Of a stretch of 64,000 bases of DNA, positions 53,501-60,539 are shown piece by piece (the first letter of the stretch is position 1; each line of letters begins with the position of its first letter). Position numbers and translations under genes: made by a program. This stretch comes from Gemmatimonadota bacterium (GTDB lineage Bacteria > Gemmatimonadota > Gemmatimonadetes > Longimicrobiales > Gaopeijiaceae). Under the pieces are notes generated by a model that ran no database searches, had not been told where the DNA came from, and saw only the letters and a program-made list of their open reading frames with translations. The DNA lies in assembly GCA_022822445.1 (NCBI GenBank), contig JAJEBR010000033.1:186001-250000 (forward strand), given 5' to 3'.

Positions 53501-53980
53501 CGGAATCACCCCGGTGAGCTGGTTGTTGGTGAGGAAGAGACTGTCGAGTTTCGTGGCGGAGCCCAGCTCCGGCGGCACCGCGCCGGCCAGCTGATTGCCT
53601 GCGACCGCGAGGTGTCTCAATTCGGGCAATTGGCCAATGACCACAGGCACCCGCCCCTTCAGTCCGTTGGTCGACAGAGCCAGCCTGACGACGCGGCCCC
53701 CGGCATCGGTGTCCACTCCGTGCCACTCGCCCACCGGGGCGTCGGTCAGCCAGTTGGTGTTCCGTCGCCAGTTCGGCCCATCGGTGGCGTTGTAGATCGC
53801 CACGAGCGCGTCACGGTCCGGTGAGACCCGCGGGGGCTCCGGATCGGGACCGGGCTCGGCCGGGTCGTCCCCGCAGGCGCCGGCCGCGAGGGCCAGGGAG
53901 AGAATCGCGGCGAGACGGGCCGCGAGGTGACCGAAGTCGTTCTGGGTGGAGCGGGCGGTGGCGTATTGGCGGCGGGTCAC
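50567..53980 (-). CDS. Lipoprotein with plant-type leucine-rich repeats and a metzincin-like protease domain
   Basis: GTG at 53980, preceded by GGGAGG, gives a 1137-residue lipoprotein (LSLALAAGAC). After an acidic Pro-rich tail come about twenty 24-residue LRRs of the plant-receptor type (LTGxIPxxLGNLTxL), arranged in blocks that each begin with ALVAIYNATDGPNW-like caps (about 50-600). The C-terminal region contains HELGHNLHLRH (about residue 900), a complete metzincin zinc motif, and downstream LMSYC as the Met-turn. A final beta-rich domain follows. It is probably a surface protease whose LRRs bind a partner. It shares a 17-bp upstream motif with the sensor gene. Confidence 0.82.
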   Translation of the reverse strand: MTRRQYATARSTQNDFGHLAARLAAILSLALAAGACGDDPAEPGPDPEPPRVSPDRDALVAIYNATDGPNWRRNTNWLTDAPVGEWHGVDTDAGGRVVRLALSTNGLKGRVPVVIGQLPELRHLAVAGNQLAGAVPPELGSATKLDSLFLTNNQLTGVIPGSFLQLDLSAFGFHDNDGLCVPANPAFTEWAAAIPQLNGPDCAEEDMRVLQLLYESTNGGGWTNSGSWLSEEPLGDWFGVDTDSIGRVTALSLAENGLSGTLPDSLGGLSALRHLNIAGNALEGRLPRSLLDIALENLVYTDTQLCAPTDRGFLQWLGRIAVHEGSGITCPPTQREILTMFYEATNGDRWHENRNWLSDLSIDQWRGVHTDNDGQVIALSLGTNGLQGRIPSELGLLTSLLALHLGGNWALSGPLPEEFFELTRLRNLYLYDVGLGGPIPPEIAKLTSLEILDLRGTGLGGPIPPEIGGLTNLTRLILDYNDLIGEIPPEIGNLAKLEDLGLGYNELSGGIPAELGNLTELKGLILDDSGLTGTIPAALGNLTKLDVLQLQDNELTGPIPPTLGNITSLTEISLYGNDLSGPLPDIGALTELEQLWVGDNPKLSGPLPAGLVGLGKLSDFKAGGTDLCAPTDPEFLAWLDGIAFRWVARCGGGPSAYLVQTIQSSKHPVPLIAEKPALLRVFVSSPRASGELMPTVRATFFHGDTEVHTVRIEGGYAPIPREVDGGSLTRSANAELPGRVLQPGLEMVIEVDPEGTTDPGLGVATRIPRSGRMAVDVRALPDFPLTLVPFVTERDPDRSVLALTSAMARDPHGHPMLRHTRDLLPVSGMDVTRHAPVTTSSADGFSVLREVELIRQMESDGAEYWLGIMGPVPYAGLLGVAMGIPSWSSFSVPLPRTIAHELGHNLHLRHAPCGGAGWADPQFPEKHGRIAAWGYDRTNDRLINPYAPDLMSYCRDGWIGGYHFSTALRHRLATEVDSASASSRAKTRSVMVWGGRDKDGRPFLEPTFIADAFPALPPGGREYRLTGRTDDGEEVFSFDFDMPYVPETEGEQSGFVYAIPVTWSGDLATISLGDGGESVRLDQNTDTPMTILRDPVTGQVRAILRKDQAAAMDVLGDPGLVSMFSRGIPEEEERQRR

Positions 53981-54162
53981 AATAGGGCCTCCCTGGTAGT
54001 TCGATGGCTCGAAGCGTTGTGTCGGCAATCCCCGTTTCGGCAATCTCGTGAAGGCTGGAGTCCTTCCCGGTGGTGCTCGATGGGAGGGGTTCCACCCCAG
54101 TGGCAGCCCTTTCAATTTATTGACTGTTATGTGAACGAAGTCTGGAAAACCCGGGGTGTATC

Positions 54163-54179
54163 GTGGCGTTAATGTGTAT
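54163..54179 (+). promoter_or_regulatory. 17-bp box 1 shared with the sensor gene
   Basis: GTGGCGTTAATGTGTAT, about 180 bases upstream of the LRR-metzincin start. It differs at two positions from the box at 56645-56661 on the opposite strand. The 307-base gap between the LRR-metzincin and sensor genes holds this box and no gene. Confidence 0.5.
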
Positions 54180-54287
54180 CTTGGGGTCATCGTCCCCCGG
54201 AATGGGGTTCATGGGAGACGCTGCGTTGATTATATACATCGCCAATCGTGTCCCCTGCCGTGCGGCCCCTTCGAGGGCTGGAGCCCG

Positions 54288-56627
54288 TCAGGAGGCGTCG
54301 CTGGGGGCTGCGAACCGGTAGCCGACTCCGCGCTTGGTGAAGATGTAGGCAGGGTCGGCCGCGTCGTCGCCGAGCTTCTTGCGCAGCTTCTTGACGAAGG
54401 TCCGCACGGCCTCCGACTTGTGTCTGGCGCGCTTGCCCCAGACCTGGCGCAGCAGGGTGTCCCTGGTCACGACCCGTCCCGCGTTGAGCGAGAGGACTCG
54501 CAGGAGTTCGTATTCCGTGGCCGTGAGTTCGATGGGCAGGCCGGCCACGGTGACCTCGCGCGCGTCGTAGCGGATAGAGAGTTCGCCCGAGATGAAGGGC
54601 GCTGCTTCGGCGCTCCGTCCCAGCGTCGCCCGCACCCTGGCGGCGAGTTCCGTCGGCGAAAAGGGCTTGACGATGTAGTCCGCCGCCCCGGCTTCGAGCG
54701 CCCTGGCGATCGTCTCGTCCCTGCCGTAGCCCGAGATGAAGATGACCGGAAGGTCGGCCAGCTCCGGAACCTGCTCCAACAGCTCGATCCCATCGGTGTC
54801 CGGAAACATCAGGTCCAGGAGCACGAGCCGGGGATTCTCGTTCCGGATCATCCGCCCGACCTCGCGCGGATCGCCCGTCACGACCGAAGCGTATCCCGCC
54901 ACTCGGAGAGCGTCGCGAACGAAGCGCAACGTGCGCGGGTCATCGTCGACCACGAGGATGCGCGGCGGGTCGTCCTCGTCCCCCGCCGCGAGCGCCGGGC
55001 CCGCGCCGGAGACGCCTGCGGCGTCCGACGCAACCGGAAGGGTGAACGTGAGGCGTGCGCCCTGGCCCGTCCCATCGCTCTCGGCGCGGATGCGCCCGCC
55101 GTGGGCCTCCACCAGCCCCTTGCAGATGGCCAGGCCAAGTCCGTATCGGACCGATCCGCCTGCCCCCTCGACGTCGTGCTTGCTGAACAGGTGCGGGAGC
55201 CGCTCCGGCGAGACCCCCCGGCCCTGGTCGGCGACCGAGATCGCCACGTGGACCCCGTCGCGCACCGCCGTGACCTGGATGGGCACCGATGCCGGAGAGT
55301 ACCGGGCAGCGTTGGAGAGCAGGTTGTTGAGGACCTGGACGATTCGCCGCCGGTCGGCCATTACCGGGGGCAGGCTGTCGGGAAAATCGATGAGAATCGT
55401 GTGTCGGCCTCCGCCGGCGAGGAATGTGCTCCTCGCGCGCTCCACCAGAGCGGCCACCTCCGAGGGCCGGGGCGCGACCGACAGCGCGCCCGCGTCGATG
55501 CGACCGGCATCGAGCAGGTCGCCGATGAGGCCGCGCATGTGTTCGGCCTGTTCGTCGATGATGCGGAAGAACTCGCGCGCCTCGGCGGGGTCCAGCTCCG
55601 GCCTCGCGGAAAGCAGGGTCCTGGTCGAACCCATGATCGAGGTCAGCGGCGCCCGCAACTCGTGGCCGACCATGCTCAGAAACTCCGTCCGCTGCCGTTC
55701 CAGCTCGTCCAGCGGGGCCAGATCCTGAAAGGTGACCACCAGGGAGACGACCTCGCCGTCCCGGCCGCGGATCGGCGTGGCGTTGACCAGGGTCCGCAGG
55801 CTGCGCCCGCCCGGCACCGAGAGCACGAACTCTTCAACGCGCACGGCCTCCGCGTCGCCCAGCGCCCGCGTGAGCGGAAGCTCCGCGAACGAGAACTCCT
55901 CGCCGTCGGCCCGCCGAACCGTCATTGCCAGCAGCAACTCCTCAGCCGAGCGGCCCGACGGATCCAGGCTCACGACCATCCGGTGCCCCTCGCGATTGAA
56001 CCGCACGAGCTCGCCGCTTTCCGCCTCGAACACCGCGACTCCTACGGGCGACGTGTCGACCAGCGCCTCAAGATCGGCGCGGGCCCGCTGCTCGTCACGA
56101 TAGGCCTGCGCGTTGGCGATGGCCGTCGCCGCCTGCGCTGCGAACAGCACCAGGGTTTCCTCGTCCTCCTCGGTGAATCGCTGCCCGCCCTCCTTGTTGG
56201 TGAGGTAGAAGTGGCCGACGTTCACACCCCGGTGGCGAATGGGCGCCCCCAGGAAGCTTCGCCGCAGAATCGGCGCGGTGGGGAAGCCGAGCGCGCCCAG
56301 GTGGGAGGCCAGGTCGTCGATCCGCAGCGGCCGCGTACTCCGGAGCAGGTACTCCCAGAGACGCTCTCTCTCGGGAAGGTCACGGAGTTGCTGGCGCTGC
56401 TCGGGCGTCAGGCCCGACGAGATGAAGTCCCCGACCTCCTCCACGGGGTCCACGGTCGTGATGGCCGCGTTCGCGGCGCCGGTCAGCACGCGGGCGCTGT
56501 CCACCACCTCGCGCAGGACCGATTCGAGATCGAGGTTCTCGCTGATGCGCAGACTCGCCGAGCTCAGCCGGGCCATGCGCTCCCGCAGTCGTTCATTCTC
56601 CTGAGTGAGTTGGTCGATGTCGCTCAA
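54288..56627 (-). CDS. Soluble hybrid protein: GAF-PAS-histidine kinase-receiver-winged helix
   Basis: The 779-residue protein has no transmembrane segment. In order: an N-terminal coiled coil, a GAF domain (about 30-195), a PAS domain (about 200-310), HisKA with VGHELRAPLT (about 320), an HATPase with NLLSNAARYSPA and GRGVSPERLPHLF, a receiver with DLMFPDTDG (phospho-acceptor near 603) and conserved lysine in IVKPFSP, and an OmpR-type winged helix at the end (KSEAVRTFVKKLRKKLGDD, then FTKRGVGYRF). Kinase, receiver and DNA-binding output are in one chain, so phosphotransfer could be intramolecular. It probably regulates nearby genes, given the shared upstream motif. Confidence 0.93.
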   Translation of the reverse strand: MSDIDQLTQENERLRERMARLSSASLRISENLDLESVLREVVDSARVLTGAANAAITTVDPVEEVGDFISSGLTPEQRQQLRDLPERERLWEYLLRSTRPLRIDDLASHLGALGFPTAPILRRSFLGAPIRHRGVNVGHFYLTNKEGGQRFTEEDEETLVLFAAQAATAIANAQAYRDEQRARADLEALVDTSPVGVAVFEAESGELVRFNREGHRMVVSLDPSGRSAEELLLAMTVRRADGEEFSFAELPLTRALGDAEAVRVEEFVLSVPGGRSLRTLVNATPIRGRDGEVVSLVVTFQDLAPLDELERQRTEFLSMVGHELRAPLTSIMGSTRTLLSARPELDPAEAREFFRIIDEQAEHMRGLIGDLLDAGRIDAGALSVAPRPSEVAALVERARSTFLAGGGRHTILIDFPDSLPPVMADRRRIVQVLNNLLSNAARYSPASVPIQVTAVRDGVHVAISVADQGRGVSPERLPHLFSKHDVEGAGGSVRYGLGLAICKGLVEAHGGRIRAESDGTGQGARLTFTLPVASDAAGVSGAGPALAAGDEDDPPRILVVDDDPRTLRFVRDALRVAGYASVVTGDPREVGRMIRNENPRLVLLDLMFPDTDGIELLEQVPELADLPVIFISGYGRDETIARALEAGAADYIVKPFSPTELAARVRATLGRSAEAAPFISGELSIRYDAREVTVAGLPIELTATEYELLRVLSLNAGRVVTRDTLLRQVWGKRARHKSEAVRTFVKKLRKKLGDDAADPAYIFTKRGVGYRFAAPSDAS

Positions 56628-56644
56628 AGCGTGCTCCTATTCCA

Positions 56645-56661
56645 ATACACAATTACGCCAC
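56645..56661 (-). promoter_or_regulatory. 17-bp box 2 upstream of the sensor gene
   Basis: On the minus strand GTGGCGTAATTGTGTAT, 18 bases upstream of the sensor start. A further partial copy, TATCGTGGCG, lies about 20 bases upstream at 56676-56685 and repeats the bases that precede box 1 (GTATCGTGGCG). The spacing and repetition suggest a binding site for an OmpR-type protein, possibly the sensor's own winged helix. Confidence 0.5.
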
Positions 56662-56757
56662 ATTTTGGGGGAGTTTTCGCCACGATATGTACATAATCTA
56701 TTGATTGGGGGATCCAGTGCGCAAGGGTCCGGGCGAGAGCGCTGACTCCAGGTGCTG

Positions 56758-59700
56758 TTATTCCGCGATGATCAGCATCCCCCTCGCCCGCAGCATCTCG
56801 TTGAGCGCCGCCACCTCGTTCGCCACCAGCGCCTCCAGTGCATCCAGATGCAGCCGCAACTCCTCGTGCAGCAGCGCCTTCACCTCCAGCTCCTGGTCGG
56901 TGGGGGGGAAGTCGGCGACGGCGATCGCGCCGGTGAGGTAGCCGAGCTTCTGCAGCAGGGTCGCGCCGAAACGCACGCCGTCCTGGCCCTCACCGGTGAG
57001 GCGCAGGTCGACCATGTTCATCTGCAGGTGGGTGAGCTCGGTCTGCAGGGCGGTGATGGCCGCCGTGAGGGCCTCGTCGTCGGCGAAGCGGGCCATGGTG
57101 GCGAGCTGGACGCGCATTGCTTCCACGCGGTGGACGGCTTCGCCGGCCGTGACGACGTCGTCGCGGACTTCGCGCAGGAAGGCGACCTGGGCGGCGATGT
57201 CGGCTTCGGTGCCCGCCGAATGGGGGTCCTTGAGGACGGTGAGGGGCTGCTCGTGCGTCCAGCCGGCCGCGTCGAGGCGGACGGTGTAGCGCCCGGGCGG
57301 GAGCAGGATCGAGATCTGGCGGGCGCCGGGGGCGGGGCGGCCCTCGTCGCCGACTTCGATGTGGTTGGCGTACATGGGGCTGGTCAATAGCCGGATGGGA
57401 CCGTTGGGCTCGTCCCGCAGGTCCCAGTGGACGCGGTTGATGCCGGCGTTGCTGGTGCCGCGCAGGGTGCGTACGACCGCGCCGGCCGAGTCGACGATCT
57501 CGATTGTCGGGGTCTCTTCTGCCGGCTCGGCCAGCCAGTAGTTGATCGACGCGCCGTACTCGGGGTCGGTCCCCTCGGTGGGATCGCTGTATGGGACCGA
57601 CGGCGGGGTGATCGGGCGGAAGCGCCAGGCGTCGCGGGGCATGAAGAGGTGGGAGGCCGACGTCATCGCCTCTGCGGTGAGCTGTTGCAGCGGGGTGAGG
57701 TCGTCGAGGATCCAGAAGCCGCGGCCGTAGGTGCCGACGACCAGGTCGCCGAATTGCTCCTGCACGACCATCCCCGACACCGGCGCATGGGGCAGGTTGT
57801 TCTGCAGCGGCTGCCAGCCGTCTCCGTCGTTGAACGAGACGTAGAGCGCGTTTTCGGTGCCCGCGTACAGCAGCCCGCGGCGCTTCGGATCCTCCACGAT
57901 CACCTTGGTGTAGCTGAGCATGCTGCGCGGAATGCCGTTGGTGATCTTCTCGAAGGACTCGCCGTAGTCGCGGGTCCGGTAGAGGTACGGATCGCGCACA
58001 TTCACCTGGTGTCCGTCAATGGCCACATAGGCCGTGCCCGCGTCGTGGCGGGACGGCGCGATCGACCGCACCGCCATCCACTCCGGCAGCCCGGGCATGT
58101 TTGCCGTCACGTTCGTCCAGGTCGCGCCCCCGTCGCGGGTCACCTGCAGCAGGCCGTCGTTCGTCCCCGCCCAGATCAGCCCCTCCTCGACCGGCGACTC
58201 GGCGATCCCGAAGACCGTACCCGCGTACTCCACTCCGATGTTGTCCCCCGTCAGCCCCCCCGAGAGCCCCATGCGGCTGGTGTCGTTGAGCGTCAGATCC
58301 GGGGAGATCACCTCCCAGCTCTGCCCCCCGTTGCGGGTCCGGTGCACGTGCTGGCTCCCCACGTACACGGTGTTGTTGTCGTGCGGCGAGATGTGGATCG
58401 GCGCGTCCCAGATGAAGCGGTAGCGCACCCCCGAAGCCGCCCCCCTGCTCTGCTCCGGCCACACCTCGACGGCGCGGTACTGGCGCCGGTCCTCCTCGTA
58501 GCGCACTACGATCCCTCCCACCATCCCGGAGCCCGACGCCGAGGACCACACGATGTTCGGATCGGTCGGGTCCGGCGTGGCCCACCCGCTCTCGCCGCCG
58601 CCCACATGGTGCCACATCCCGCGCGGGATCCCGGTGATGCGGCGCTGTCCCATGATGCGGCTGTTGCTCGGACCCCGGTACGTCGGCTCGTCCTGCTTGT
58701 TCCCGAGCACGTTGTACGGGATCGCGTTGTCGACGGTGACGTGGTACATCTGCGCGTTGGTGAGGCGCTGGCGGAACCAGGTCCGGCCCCGGTTGATCGA
58801 GATCGAGAGGCCCTGATCGTGCGCGACGATCATGCGGTCGGGGTCGGTGGGATCGATCCACATGTCGTGATGGTCGCCGCCGGGGGCCCGGGGGCGGGGC
58901 GTCACGTCCAGCGTGCGGCCGCCGTCGGTGGAGGTCGTGAACGAGGCCGTGAGGAAGTAGGCCTCGTCCTCGTCGTTCGGCGAGATCACCACGCGCGAGT
59001 AGTAGTGGGGCCGCCCCATCGCATTGCGGTTGCGGGTGATCAGCGCCCAGGTGCGCCCGCCGTCCTCGGAGCGCCACACCTGCCCGTCCTCGGTCTCGCG
59101 TCCCTCCCAGGGGATCCCGTCGCCCGTTTCGAGCATGGCGTAGACCCGGTCCGGGTTCGACGGCGCGATCGCCACCGCCACCTTCCCCACCGGCTTCTCC
59201 GGCAGCCCGATCCCGTTGTCCGGCCCGTTCAGCTTCGTCCAGCTGTCGCCGCCGTCCCGCGAGACGTGCAGGCCGCCGCCGGGCCCGCCCGAGGTGCGCC
59301 CCCAGGTGTGGATCTCGAGCTGCCAGGTGCCCGCGAAGAGCACCCGCGGGTTCGTCGGATCCATCGCGATGTCCGAGCAGCCGGTGTCCTGGTCGATGAA
59401 GAGGACGTGCTCCCAGGTGGCGCCGCCGTCGGTGGTGCGGTACACGCCCCGCTCACGCTGCGGCCCGTACGCGTGCCCCATTGCACAGATGAACACGACG
59501 TCCGGGTTGGTGGGATGAATCGCGAGACGAGGGATGCGCCCGGTCTGCTCCAGCCCCATCAGCGTCCAGGTCGCCCCTGCATCGGTCGACTTGTAGACCC
59601 CCTGCCCCACCGAGACGTGGCTCCGGATCTTCCCTTCGCCGGTCCCGGCCCAGACGATGTTCGGATCGGCCATCGCGACCCCCAGCGCGCCGATCGACTG

Positions 59701-59991
59701 CACCGGCTGGTCGTCGAAGATCGCGTCCCAGTGCACGCCGCCGTCGGTGGTCTTGTAGATGCCGCCCGACGCGGCGCCGACGTAGTAGGTGTGCGGATCG
59801 CCGACGATGCCCGCCGCCGCGGAGAAGCGGTTGCCCTCGGGGCCGATGTGGCGCCACTCGAGGGCGGTGTAGGCGGAGGGGTCGGGGGGTTGCTGGCCGG
59901 TGGCGGAAGCAGGAAGGGGGAGGGTGGTGGCCGCGAATGCCACCGTAGGCAGGATCAGGCGGGCCAAGGTCGCAGGAATCGTCGTTCTCAT
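56758..59991 (-). CDS. Secreted VPS10/sortilin-like BNR propeller protein
   Basis: ATG at 59991 gives 1077 residues with a signal peptide (ILPTVAFAATTLPLPASATGQ). The mature protein is a long beta-propeller with many BNR/Asp-box units: GGIYKTTDGGVHWD, GVYKSTDAGATWT, GVYRTTDGGATWE, GGLHVSRDGGDSW, QVWRSEDGGRTW, LLQVTRDGGATWT. This is the VPS10-domain-like architecture widespread in Gemmatimonadota and Acidobacteria. The last 300 residues form a beta domain (RTLRGTSNAGINRVHWDLRDEPNGP) and an alpha-helical tail. It may bind or hydrolyse glycans or proteins; no catalytic motif is evident. Monocistronic. Confidence 0.87.
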   Translation of the reverse strand: MRTTIPATLARLILPTVAFAATTLPLPASATGQQPPDPSAYTALEWRHIGPEGNRFSAAAGIVGDPHTYYVGAASGGIYKTTDGGVHWDAIFDDQPVQSIGALGVAMADPNIVWAGTGEGKIRSHVSVGQGVYKSTDAGATWTLMGLEQTGRIPRLAIHPTNPDVVFICAMGHAYGPQRERGVYRTTDGGATWEHVLFIDQDTGCSDIAMDPTNPRVLFAGTWQLEIHTWGRTSGGPGGGLHVSRDGGDSWTKLNGPDNGIGLPEKPVGKVAVAIAPSNPDRVYAMLETGDGIPWEGRETEDGQVWRSEDGGRTWALITRNRNAMGRPHYYSRVVISPNDEDEAYFLTASFTTSTDGGRTLDVTPRPRAPGGDHHDMWIDPTDPDRMIVAHDQGLSISINRGRTWFRQRLTNAQMYHVTVDNAIPYNVLGNKQDEPTYRGPSNSRIMGQRRITGIPRGMWHHVGGGESGWATPDPTDPNIVWSSASGSGMVGGIVVRYEEDRRQYRAVEVWPEQSRGAASGVRYRFIWDAPIHISPHDNNTVYVGSQHVHRTRNGGQSWEVISPDLTLNDTSRMGLSGGLTGDNIGVEYAGTVFGIAESPVEEGLIWAGTNDGLLQVTRDGGATWTNVTANMPGLPEWMAVRSIAPSRHDAGTAYVAIDGHQVNVRDPYLYRTRDYGESFEKITNGIPRSMLSYTKVIVEDPKRRGLLYAGTENALYVSFNDGDGWQPLQNNLPHAPVSGMVVQEQFGDLVVGTYGRGFWILDDLTPLQQLTAEAMTSASHLFMPRDAWRFRPITPPSVPYSDPTEGTDPEYGASINYWLAEPAEETPTIEIVDSAGAVVRTLRGTSNAGINRVHWDLRDEPNGPIRLLTSPMYANHIEVGDEGRPAPGARQISILLPPGRYTVRLDAAGWTHEQPLTVLKDPHSAGTEADIAAQVAFLREVRDDVVTAGEAVHRVEAMRVQLATMARFADDEALTAAITALQTELTHLQMNMVDLRLTGEGQDGVRFGATLLQKLGYLTGAIAVADFPPTDQELEVKALLHEELRLHLDALEALVANEVAALNEMLRARGMLIIAE

Positions 59992-60091
59992 GGAAGGTCG
60001 TCTCGGGTCGGAAACAAGGGAGGCAGGCTGACAGGTCGCATTAGAGTCCATTGCAGGGGAAGAGCAAGTCAAGGACTCGATCTCTGCGACC

Positions 60092-60155
60092 TGCCAACCT
60101 ACCCGTTGACTTCATGCCGATCTACCCGTTGATTCTTTGCCGATTTACCCGTTGT
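60092..60155 (-). repeat. Three direct repeats of 23 bp upstream of the VPS10-like gene
   Basis: TACCCGTTG occurs at 60100, 60123 and 60146, each preceded by TGCCRAYY, giving three near-identical units with an exact 23-base period. On the coding strand of the VPS10-like gene the unit reads CAACGGGTARATCGGCA. It ends about 100 bases upstream of that gene's start. The copies resemble an array of regulator sites rather than a coding repeat, since neither strand shows a supported gene here. Confidence 0.75.
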
Positions 60156-60340
60156 ACCCTTGTGAGAACGGTGGATGGAGGAGGAGGCAGCCAACCTGCA
60201 GCGCCTGGCCCGACGCATGAATCTCGGAGGACACCGCCCCCCGTTCGCACTGGCCGTGATCCTTCCCAACGGCTATGGATATGTGCGCGGCGGAGAGGTC
60301 GGGACGATCCCGATCGGGGCGTTGGGGCCCCAGCAGGCCG

Positions 60341-60500
60341 TGGATAATCCCCGAGGAGCAACGCAGAGCGGCGCCCAGGAACCGTGAAAGTAAAGGCGAC
60401 ATGACATTTGGTAACGTTCTCGTTACATCGCGAGTGCTTGAGCGCCGCGGTCCAGCCCGGATGCATCGCCGCCCGAATGCAGCGGGGACTCATTCCACGG
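60341..60500 (+). repeat. Extended dispersed repeat around copy L
   Basis: About 160 bases including core copy L. Upstream flank GCCGTGGATAATCCCCG and AGGAGCAACGCAGAGCGGCG, downstream flank GAGCGCCGCGG, GGATGCATCGCCGCCCGAAT and GCAGCGGGGACT match the extended copy B closely. Compared with B it lacks an internal stretch of about 70 bases. No gene is evident in it. Confidence 0.78.
60389..60433 (+). repeat. Dispersed 45-bp element, copy L
   Basis: GTAAAG (60390-60395), ATGACA (60401-60406), 17-base spacer, TACATC (60424-60429). It points to the purine permease gene, whose start is 111 bases downstream of the -10-like hexamer. Nearly identical to copy J over the whole core. Confidence 0.87.
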
Positions 60501-60539
60501 GCTAGTCTGGAACCCTTGGCCGGAGGCACAGTCCGAAAG

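Noticed and set aside
60175-60387. A 70-codon open frame before the purine permease
   Set aside because: It has no recognisable domain or ribosome site, and its 3' half runs through the flank of repeat copy L.
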